Source: DAIRVC01 sp036803025 | GTDB lineage: Bacteria; Chloroflexota; Anaerolineae; Anaerolineales; E44-bin32 | Assembly (NCBI GenBank): GCA_036803025.1 | Contig: DAIRVC010000061.1 | Location: 1 to 14,099, forward strand | Reading direction: 5' to 3' | DNA length: 14,099 nt | Shown: positions 1 to 5,055 of the stretch, in pieces | Layout of the letters: every line of letters begins with the position of its first letter | Position numbering within the stretch: position 1 is the first letter of the stretch | The notes under the pieces: model-generated | The model's input: the letters and a program-made list of their open reading frames with translations, nothing else | The model's database searches: none | What the model was told of the DNA's origin: nothing | Made by a program: the position numbers and the translations under genes

Positions 1-98
1 TCCCGCAGGCGCCGATACCGGATGGAGCGGGCAGCCCGATCAGGGTTGCGCGCGACCGCCGGCCGGCGCACTCGCAGACGAAAGCTTAGGAGGACGGC

Positions 99-737
99 AT
101 GAAGCGTGTGGACATCGGTGCGGCCGCCGGCGTGTTGTTGATCGGCGCCGGGAGCCTGCTGTTGCTCCAGAACCTGACGGAGATCCGCTTCGCCTGGGAT
201 TTGATCTGGGCGCTCCTGTTCGCCGTCAGCGGCATCCTGTTCCTGCTCGTGTATCAGCGCGACCACGAGCATTGGTGGTCGTTGATCCCGGGTTTCACTT
301 TGCTGGCCATCGGCGCCCTCATCGGGTTGGAGGGAATCCTCCCCGGGGAGATCGGCGATTGGGGCGGGGCGATCGTCCTGGGCGGAATCAGCCTGGCCTT
401 CTGGGGCGTGTACTATGCCCGGCGCGACTTCTGGTGGGCGCTCATCCCGGCCGGTACCTTGCTGACACTGGCCGTGGCCGTCGGGTTCTCATCCGTCCTC
501 GAGGGAGACCTGTTCGTCGGGGTGTTCTTCCTCGGATTGGCGCTGACCTTCGCCGCCCTCTCGCTCGTCCGCCGGCCGGAAGGCAGTATGCGCTGGGCGC
601 TCATCCCGGCCGGGGTCATGGCTGTGATGGGCGTCATCTTCCTGGCCACCGCCACGGACCTGTTCGGCTTCGTCTGGCCGGCGGTGATCATCCTGGGCGG
701 CTTGCTCCTGCTCTACCAGGGCCTTCGCAAGCGCTGA
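99..737 (+). CDS. Multi-pass membrane protein of four two-helix repeats (LiaF-TM/DUF5668-like)
   Basis: A 212-residue, almost wholly hydrophobic protein with about eight predicted membrane segments and no obvious soluble domain. The start is supported by AGGAGG at 88-93, five bases before the ATG. The motif W/R-W-x-L-I-P recurs at residues 59, 112 and 165, exactly 53 residues apart, and the N-terminus (from residue 6) fits as a fourth, more diverged unit. Each unit is two hydrophobic helices joined by a short turn and ends in a basic or polar stretch. The same unit occurs in the next three genes, which suggests a shared envelope role with the PspC-like and LiaF-like proteins downstream; the gap to the PspC gene is 40 bases. 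The family label is by pattern resemblance to LiaI/LiaF-type transmembrane domains. No enzymatic residues are visible, and the molecular function is unknown. Confidence 0.8.
   Translation: MKRVDIGAAAGVLLIGAGSLLLLQNLTEIRFAWDLIWALLFAVSGILFLLVYQRDHEHWWSLIPGFTLLAIGALIGLEGILPGEIGDWGGAIVLGGISLAFWGVYYARRDFWWALIPAGTLLTLAVAVGFSSVLEGDLFVGVFFLGLALTFAALSLVRRPEGSMRWALIPAGVMAVMGVIFLATATDLFGFVWPAVIILGGLLLLYQGLRKR
114..734 (+). repeat. Four tandem 53-codon (159-bp) repeats inside the first gene
   Basis: Repeat units start at about nucleotides 114, 273, 432 and 591 (residues 6, 59, 112 and 165). The third and fourth units still share a 20-base exact match (435-454 and 594-613, exactly 159 bases apart), covering the codons for W-A-L-I-P-A-G. 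The first unit is the most diverged. The pattern implies internal duplication of a two-helix membrane module. Confidence 0.7.
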
Positions 738-777
738 AGTCCGGGGCTCTGCTGCCCCGAGTACAGGGAGGTGTTGC

Positions 778-1239
778 ATGCAGACGCGACTGTATCGCAG
801 CCGGACCGATTCCGTGATCGGCGGCGTATGCGGCGGGCTGGGCCGCTATCTGGGCATCGACCCGACGCTCGTCCGGCTCTTCTTCGTTTTGCTGGCCTTG
901 GGCAGCGGGATCGGCCTGTTCGCCTACATCTTGATGTGGATCCTCATCCCGCCCGAGGGCGCCGAGACAGCGGACGTCAGCCAGACGGCCCGCGACGGCG
1001 CCAACGAGATCGCCGAGCGCGCCCGCAGCATGGGCGAAGACCTGCGCCGGGGATTCTCCGGGTCGGACATGCGCTCCGGGGCGATCATCGGCGGGGCGCT
1101 GATCCTGGCCGGCGTGTACTTCTTGATGCGCACGCTCGACCTTCCGTGGATGCGTTGGCTGGACTTCGATCTGCTCTGGCCGGCGCTGCTGGTCGTTGCC
1201 GGCGTGGTGCTGCTCTGGCGCCGCGCCAAGGGAGGCTAA
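778..1239 (+). CDS. PspC-domain membrane protein with an extra C-terminal two-helix module
   Basis: A 153-residue protein. Residues 1-60 form a recognisable PspC domain: a basic start (LYRSRTDSVIGGVCGGLG), an amphipathic stretch with YLGIDPTLVRL, and a membrane helix ending in MWILIPPE. A polar, charged linker (about 61-99) follows, then a second membrane region (101-150) that matches the two-helix module of the neighbouring genes and ends LLWRR. In proteobacteria PspC takes part in the phage-shock response to membrane damage; many distant bacteria carry PspC domains of unknown partner. GGGAGG at 766-771 sits six bases before the ATG. The downstream gene's ribosome site overlaps the last codons, so the two are probably co-translated. 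A regulatory or sensing role in the envelope is inference. Confidence 0.85.
   Translation: MQTRLYRSRTDSVIGGVCGGLGRYLGIDPTLVRLFFVLLALGSGIGLFAYILMWILIPPEGAETADVSQTARDGANEIAERARSMGEDLRRGFSGSDMRSGAIIGGALILAGVYFLMRTLDLPWMRWLDFDLLWPALLVVAGVVLLWRRAKGG
1231..1235 (+). promoter_or_regulatory. Shine-Dalgarno site fixing a GTG start at 1241
   Basis: GGAGG lies five bases before GTG 1241, inside the last codons of the PspC gene. An in-frame ATG at 1196 has no such site and lies inside the PspC coding sequence, so GTG 1241 is the better start for the 62-residue protein. Confidence 0.75.
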
Positions 1240-1240
1240 G

Positions 1241-1429
1241 GTGGAGGAGCGTAGACGTCGCGGCGGTATTGTCGGGCCGGTGATCTTGATCGGCCTGGGC
1301 GTGATCTTCCTGCTCAGCAACCTGGGCTGGCTGGATGTGAACTTGTCGTCGACCCTGACGCGCCTGTGGCCGGTTCTGTTGGTCGTCGCCGGCGTCGCGC
1401 TGCTGTGGCGCCGGATGAGAGGAGCTTGA
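1241..1429 (+). CDS. Small two-helix membrane protein (LiaI/LiaF-TM-like, 62 aa)
   Basis: A 62-residue protein starting at GTG 1241. It has a short basic N-terminus (VEERRRR), a first helix (GPVILIGLGVIFLLSNLGW), a short polar turn, a second helix (LWPVLLVVAGVALLW) and a basic tail (RRMRGA). It is a bare copy of the module found at the end of the PspC protein and at the start of the LiaF-like protein. Its stop is one base before the next ATG, so translation is probably coupled. It resembles LiaI-type small membrane proteins, which in Firmicutes act with LiaF in cell-wall stress response. That function is not demonstrated here, and it could simply be a spare duplicate. Confidence 0.75.
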   Translation: MEERRRRGGIVGPVILIGLGVIFLLSNLGWLDVNLSSTLTRLWPVLLVVAGVALLWRRMRGA

Positions 1430-1430
1430 G

Positions 1431-2342
1431 ATGGAGAATCGTGAACCGCACCACGGCGTCGTCGGGCCGGTGATCCTGATCAGCCTGGGCGTCATCTTCC
1501 TGTTCAACAATCTGGGCTGGCTCGACTGGAGCGTCTGGGCGACGCTGTTGCGGCTGTGGCCGGTCCTGCTCATCGGCGCCGGGCTCGACATCCTCATCGG
1601 CCGCCGTTCGGTCTGGGGTTCTCTTCTGGTGGCGCTGCTTCTCCTGGCGGTCGTGGCCGGCGCGATCTGGTTCGACCAGACCCGCGCCTCCGCTCCGTCG
1701 GCGACGGCCGAGTCAGTCGAGCAAGACCTTCAGGGCGCCAGCCAAGCCCGCGTAGTGATCGATCCCGGGGTCGGCCAGCTGCACCTGAATGCGATGGATG
1801 ATGCGGATACGCTGCTCTCCGGGCGAATCGACCTCGAGCGCGGCGAACGCCTGACCACGGATGCCGACCTTTCCGGCGACACGCTCGATTACAGCCTGTC
1901 CACCGACAGGGACGAGTGGAACTTCTGGGGTCCCTGGGGAATGGACCGCAACTGGCAGATCTCGCTGACCAGCGAGGTCCCGATCGGACTCACCGTCGAC
2001 ACCGGCGTCGGCTCGGCCGAGATCGACCTCAGACAGCTCACCATCACTGACTTCGTGTTGAATACCGGGGTCGGCAGCACGGTGGTGACGCTCCCGGCAA
2101 CCGGTGACTTCTCGGCGGCCATTGACGGCGGCGTGGGCCTGCTGGTCGTGCGAATCCCCGAAGGGGTGGCCGCGCGCATCGAGGCCAATGGCGGCCTGGC
2201 GCCGGTCTCTGCCTCGCCCGGGTTCGAGCGGCGCGGCGATACCTACTTCACCCCCGGCTACGAGGAGGCACAGGATCGCCTGGATGTGCAGGTCGACCTT
2301 GGGATAGGCAGCCTGCGGCTCGAGATCGTTTCACCCGGCTGA
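1431..2342 (+). CDS. LiaF-like membrane protein with C-terminal 'toast-rack' beta-repeat domain
   Basis: A 303-residue protein. Residues 9-57 are the same two-helix module as in the preceding genes (LGVIFLFNNLGWLDW, then LWPVLLIGAGLDILIGRR), and a third helix lies at about 62-81. Residues 85-303 are a soluble domain rich in short beta motifs: G-V/I-G followed by alternating hydrophobics at residues 113, 192, 213, 234 and 291. The three central copies are exactly 21 residues apart, as in a beta-solenoid. This matches the layout of LiaF/DUF2154-type proteins, which in Firmicutes hold the LiaRS cell-wall stress system in check. AGAGGAG at 1418-1424 is six bases before the ATG. It is the last gene of the four-gene + strand block. 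No LiaR or LiaS partner is in the window, so the partner is unknown. Confidence 0.8.
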   Translation: MENREPHHGVVGPVILISLGVIFLFNNLGWLDWSVWATLLRLWPVLLIGAGLDILIGRRSVWGSLLVALLLLAVVAGAIWFDQTRASAPSATAESVEQDLQGASQARVVIDPGVGQLHLNAMDDADTLLSGRIDLERGERLTTDADLSGDTLDYSLSTDRDEWNFWGPWGMDRNWQISLTSEVPIGLTVDTGVGSAEIDLRQLTITDFVLNTGVGSTVVTLPATGDFSAAIDGGVGLLVVRIPEGVAARIEANGGLAPVSASPGFERRGDTYFTPGYEEAQDRLDVQVDLGIGSLRLEIVSPG

Positions 2343-2362
2343 TCTCCGGCCAGTGCAGAACC

Positions 2363-2397
2363 CGGACGCCCGCCGTCAGCGTGACGGCGGGCGTCCG
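2363..2397. terminator. Perfect 16-bp inverted repeat between convergent genes
   Basis: CGGACGCCCGCCGTCA (2363-2378) pairs perfectly with 2382-2397 across a three-base loop (GCG). It lies 20 bases after the LiaF-like stop and 22 bases before the end of the convergent aldo/keto reductase gene, a natural site for a two-way transcription end. No T-run follows on either strand, so it is either a weak or non-canonical terminator or an mRNA 3'-end stabiliser. Confidence 0.55.
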
Positions 2398-2419
2398 ACA
2401 TTGACTGCTCGCTCAGCGT

Positions 2420-3388
2420 TTACCAGGCGTATGCTTCGGGCGCCTCCCCTCCGGGCCCGGGCCAGATCTCATCCAGACGTTTAAGCGAAGGCTCATCCAG
2501 CCGGATCTCCAGCGCCTGCATGGCGCCCTCCAGCTGTTCCATCGTGCGCGGCCCGACGATCGGCGACGTCACCGCCGGGTTCGCCAGCAGCCAGGCCAGC
2601 GCCAGATCAGCCGGCTTGACGCCCAGGTCCCGGCAGAAGGCAGCATAGTCGTCCAGCTGGCGGCGGTGTTTCTCCAGGTCCGACTTGGTGTCCTCCGACC
2701 CCCTGCGCCCGCTCTGGGCCTCGGCCACGCCGCCCGCCAACAGGCCGCCGGCCAGCGGGCTCCACGGCAGCAAGCCCAGCCCGTAGGATCGGCAGGCCGG
2801 GATAACCTCCAGTTCGATCATCCGGTCCTTCAGGTTGTACAGGCTTTGCTCGGAGACAAGCCCCAGGAAGTTGCGACCAGCGGCAGCGCATTGCGCCTGG
2901 GCGATGTGCCAGCCGGCGAAGTTGCTGCTGCCGACATACAGCACCTTGCCCTCGTGCACCAACTGCTCCATCGCCTGCCAGATCTCCTCCCACGGCGAGT
3001 CCCGGTCGATGTGGTGCATCTGGTATAGGTCGAGGTGATCGGTCTGCAGCCTCTTCAAACTCGCCTCGCAGGCAGCACGGATGTGATAGGCCGAAAGCCT
3101 GCGGTCGTTGGGCCCGTCTCCCATAGTTCCGTAGACCTTGGTGGCCAGGACGATCTTCTCGCGGCGGCCTCCCTGTGCCAGCCAGCGGCCGACGATCTTC
3201 TCCGTGATCCCTTCGCCACGCTTCCAGCCGTAAACGTTGGCCGTATCGAAGAAGTTGAAGCCCAGCTCCACTGCCCGGTCCATGATGGCGAAGCTGTCGG
3301 CCTCGGTAGTCTGCGGGCCGAAGTTCATCGTGCCCAGGCACAGCCGGCTGACTTTCAGTCCGGTTCGTCCCAGCCTGACGTGATCCAT
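2420..3388 (-). CDS. Aldo/keto reductase family oxidoreductase
   Basis: A 322-residue TIM-barrel NAD(P)H-dependent reductase of the potassium-channel-beta-like/Tas-like type. The catalytic tetrad is visible: D48 and Y53 (FFDTANVYG), K84 (LATKVYG) and H125 (LYQMHHID). The N-terminus RLGRTGLKVSRLCLGTMNFG is typical, and the cofactor region near the C-terminus includes SPIVGPRTMEQLEGA. Two ATGs stand side by side at 3391 and 3388. GGAGG (3399-3395) is six bases from the second but only three from the first, so I chose 3388. A further in-frame ATG at 3418 would add ten residues. The gene lies 131 bases downstream of the GH114-type gene on the same strand. The substrate cannot be told from sequence; a carbonyl or sugar-derived aldehyde is usual for the family. 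The upstream gap has only a poorly spaced promoter-like pair, so it may be read with its neighbour. Confidence 0.92.
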   Translation of the reverse strand: MDHVRLGRTGLKVSRLCLGTMNFGPQTTEADSFAIMDRAVELGFNFFDTANVYGWKRGEGITEKIVGRWLAQGGRREKIVLATKVYGTMGDGPNDRRLSAYHIRAACEASLKRLQTDHLDLYQMHHIDRDSPWEEIWQAMEQLVHEGKVLYVGSSNFAGWHIAQAQCAAAGRNFLGLVSEQSLYNLKDRMIELEVIPACRSYGLGLLPWSPLAGGLLAGGVAEAQSGRRGSEDTKSDLEKHRRQLDDYAAFCRDLGVKPADLALAWLLANPAVTSPIVGPRTMEQLEGAMQALEIRLDEPSLKRLDEIWPGPGGEAPEAYAW

Positions 3389-3394
3389 CATCCA

Positions 3395-3399
3395 CCTCC
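3395..3399 (-). promoter_or_regulatory. Shine-Dalgarno site of the aldo/keto reductase
   Basis: GGAGG read on the minus strand. Its spacing favours the second of two adjacent ATGs (3388) over the first (3391) and over the distal ATG at 3418. Confidence 0.65.
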
Positions 3400-3519
3400 G
3401 AGGGTCGGCGCGCGCCAACGACCTATCCTACCCCAAACCCGGCCGGCAGGATTCAAGCGGAACAAGCGCATCCAGGGCCGCGGGGTTTGCCGCTCCAGGC
3501 TCCGCCTGAATGACCACGC

Positions 3520-4347
3520 CTAGGGGCAGACCTCGACCCACGCGTCCAGTTCTCGGTGCTTGAGGATCAATGAGAAGCGATGCCGCGCGGCCCAATCGCA
3601 TGCAGCGGCAAATTCCACGCCCGTATCGGTGTACTCGGCAGCGAAGACCGCCTTCCCCGCCTCGATCACCGGCAGCAGCGCCTCCGCCCAGTCCTGATCG
3701 AAGGCCTCCTCCACGATCGCGAAGTCAAAGAAGCTCAGGAAATCCACGACCATATCCGGGGCGTTCTTGATGCCGATCGCCAGACCGCGCGCATGAGACT
3801 CTTCGGCCAGCCAGCGAGCATATTCCAACTGGTCGGCGTAGGACAGCGGGAAGCCGGTGGCGTCCTGGTAAATGCAGATGTTGTCGGGCTCCACGCCATC
3901 GAAGCCCTTCGCCCGACACAGGTCGAGTCGGGCGAGCATGATCGGGGCGAGTTGGTCGATGCGGCGGATATCGAGCCAGCGTTCACCCGGCCAGCCCTCG
4001 TAGGCATCGCCCAGAAGCTCAGGTGGGAACAGCCCGGCGTCCGCACGCCACTCCTCCCAGGAGCCGACGCTGATGTAGCAGATCACTCGCCGGCCCAGGG
4101 AATGCAGGCGATCGATGACCGCCTGGTCGACATGCAGGTCGACGTCATAGACCTCCGCCTCGACCGACAGGTCGATCTCGTCGTCCCCGATCTGCCACTG
4201 CCAGCTCAGACCGGGCGCGGGGCGCCACCAACCCGCGTCCGATTCAGGCGACACACGGGCCGGCGCGACAGGCGGCTCAAGGGCGCAAGCGCCAAGGGCG
4301 AGCAGGCCCATCGCCAGGTCCAACAAGACGCGTTCGATCATGCGCAT
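3520..4347 (-). CDS. GH114-type glycosidase lipoprotein (endo-alpha-1,4-polygalactosaminidase family)
   Basis: A 275-residue secreted lipoprotein. The chosen ATG (4347) has GGGAG at 4358-4354 six bases upstream and gives a clean signal peptide: basic MRMIER, a hydrophobic core, and lipobox L-G-A-C with C21 as the lipidated cysteine. The longer frame from 4455 would bury this signal. The mature domain carries family marks: WWRPAPGLSWQWQI (41-53), a V-Y-D-V-D-L strand (66-71), VICYISVGSWEEWR (88-101), GWPGERWLDI (118-127) and KGFDGVEPDN (147-156). The acidic residues D150, E153 and D155 in the last motif are candidate active-site groups. The family's founding member cuts alpha-1,4-linked galactosamine polymers, and relatives include the hydrolase part of PelA-type biofilm proteins. 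The true substrate here is unknown. Four further cysteines (90, 144, 250 and 274) could form disulphides. Confidence 0.82.
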   Translation of the reverse strand: MRMIERVLLDLAMGLLALGACALEPPVAPARVSPESDAGWWRPAPGLSWQWQIGDDEIDLSVEAEVYDVDLHVDQAVIDRLHSLGRRVICYISVGSWEEWRADAGLFPPELLGDAYEGWPGERWLDIRRIDQLAPIMLARLDLCRAKGFDGVEPDNICIYQDATGFPLSYADQLEYARWLAEESHARGLAIGIKNAPDMVVDFLSFFDFAIVEEAFDQDWAEALLPVIEAGKAVFAAEYTDTGVEFAAACDWAARHRFSLILKHRELDAWVEVCP

Positions 4348-4353
4348 GGAGCT

Positions 4354-4358
4354 CTCCC
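4354..4358 (-). promoter_or_regulatory. Shine-Dalgarno site deciding the GH114 lipoprotein start
   Basis: GGGAG on the minus strand, six bases before ATG 4347. It favours this start, directly ahead of the signal peptide, over the in-frame ATG at 4455, which has no visible site. Confidence 0.6.
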
Positions 4359-4688
4359 ACAGGACAACCTCGGAGTTGCGGCACGACGGATAGGGCCAGC
4401 GGCCGGCGTGGCGCAGGAAGAAATCTCGGGCCGCGTACAGCCTGCGCCCCCGCATGGCGACTCATGCAGCCCTGTCGGGATGGGCGCAGTTCCTGGCAAT
4501 GTTCTCCCCTTTCATCCGGGGGATCGAACAAGGCGATCGGGACGGCCATGTACATGACAACCGGCTGCCCGAGGCCCGCGGCGCCCGCCCAGATCCGATC
4601 CAGGCACCGACCCGCCGCACGCCCCGGCATCTGCTGATTATTGTCGATCCTGGTTGCCCATGCTGTCTGTCTTCCAGGCCATCCCAGT

Positions 4689-4717
4689 TTGACGCTCACT
4701 CCGGCGTGTGTTACACT
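4689..4717 (+). promoter_or_regulatory. Sigma-70-type promoter for the RNase J operon
   Basis: TTGACG (4689-4694) and TACACT (4712-4717) are separated by exactly 17 bases, very close to the housekeeping consensus and unusual in such GC-rich sequence. Transcription would begin near 4724, giving a leader of about 330 bases before the RNase J ATG. A small palindrome (GTGT-T-ACAC, 4708-4716) overlaps the -10 box and could be an operator, though it may be chance. Confidence 0.7.
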
Positions 4718-4740
4718 CGCCCCGATCTTCGCACGGAAGT

Positions 4741-4766
4741 CCGTTGCGTGGCCGAACGCACAACGG
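4741..4766 (+). ncRNA. Hairpin near the 5' end of the RNase J leader
   Basis: CCGTTG (4741-4746) pairs with CAACGG (4761-4766) and CGT (4747-4749) with ACG (4756-4758). There is a two-base bulge (CA) and a six-base loop (GGCCGA). It begins about 17 bases after the expected transcription start, where a 5' hairpin could affect attack by a 5'-end-dependent RNase such as RNase J itself. The regulatory role is inference. Confidence 0.4.
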
Positions 4767-4879
4767 GCGTGCAGCTTGGTTTGATGGGTCGAATGGCACC
4801 TGCGCTGAAGACGAGGAAGGCATCTTCGCTGAAGAGCGCGTCCATCCCGGTTCCGGGGGGGCCGCGCGGCCGGAGGGCA

Positions 4880-4949
4880 GGCGAATCAGACGCCTCCTCG
4901 ACTGTACGCTTCGTGGTCCGTAAACCACGGACGTCACCCGCCTGATTTG
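4880..4949 (+). ncRNA. Possible switching RNA structure in the RNase J leader
   Basis: Two hairpins share bases and cannot form together. One is CGTGGT (4912-4917) with ACCACG (4924-4929); the other is GTCCGT (4916-4921) with ACGGAC (4927-4932). Both are perfect six-base stems. They sit inside a longer possible stem, CGAATCAG (4882-4889) with CTGATTTG (4942-4949), which includes one G-U pair. GGCG (4880-4883) with CGCC (4891-4894) is a further alternative. No known riboswitch class is recognised. Confidence 0.35.
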
Positions 4950-5055
4950 AACCGGAAGCTGAGATGCACCGCCCTGAACCCGATCGGCAATCGCGCCGCT
5001 CGGGCGTGAGGCCGTTGCCGGCTGCTTCCGCTGCACACGAACAAGGAATGAATGC

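Larger units (their letters stand above)
1051..1620 (+). repeat. 190-bp tandem duplication across three gene junctions
   Basis: Three successive units of 190 bp (about 1051-1240, 1241-1430 and 1431-1620) cover the PspC 3' end, the whole small gene and the 5' end of the LiaF-like gene. By my count 54 of 60 bases match between 1271-1330 and 1461-1520, and 43 of 54 between 1171-1224 and 1361-1414. Both pairs are offset by exactly 190 bases. The repeat includes the ribosome site and start region (GGAGGCTAAGGTG against GGAGCTTGAGATG). Because 190 is not a multiple of three, each copy sits in a different frame, as expected if whole 62-codon genes plus one base were duplicated. Confidence 0.7.
4348..5055. 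other. 708-bp divergent intergenic region with promoter and structured leader
   Basis: This stretch lies between the minus-strand GH114 gene and plus-strand RNase J. The left part (4348-4680) has open frames on both strands, but none has a ribosome site, a recognisable motif or a plausible composition, so I call it non-coding. No convincing promoter for the GH114 gene was found there. The right part holds a good plus-strand promoter at 4689-4717, followed by about 330 bases of leader with several hairpins before the RNase J ribosome site. Confidence 0.6.

Noticed and set aside
57..68. 12-base palindrome CGCCGGCCGGCG before the first gene
   Set aside because: Short GC-only palindromes are common at this base composition, and no second copy or promoter context supports an operator.
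3419..3480. Promoter-like TTGAAT and TAGGAT before the aldo/keto reductase (minus strand)
   Set aside because: The two hexamers are 20 bases apart, well outside the usual 16-18, and each is a poor match.
3496..3508. Small hairpin (CAGGC/GCCTG) just after the GH114 stop
   Set aside because: The five-base stem with a three-base loop and no T-run is too weak to call a terminator in GC-rich DNA.
4348..4455. N-terminal extension of the GH114 protein to ATG 4455
   Set aside because: It would place 36 polar residues before a clear lipoprotein signal and has no ribosome site, whereas ATG 4347 has one at good spacing.
4277..4699. A 140-codon minus-strand frame overlapping the GH114 signal-peptide region
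   Set aside because: It runs through the start of the well-supported GH114 gene in another frame, has no ribosome site and resembles no known protein.
4784..4945. A 53-codon open frame rich in basic residues in the RNase J leader
   Set aside because: It has no ribosome site, no recognisable motif, and overlaps the predicted hairpins. It is open mainly because GC-rich DNA has few stops.
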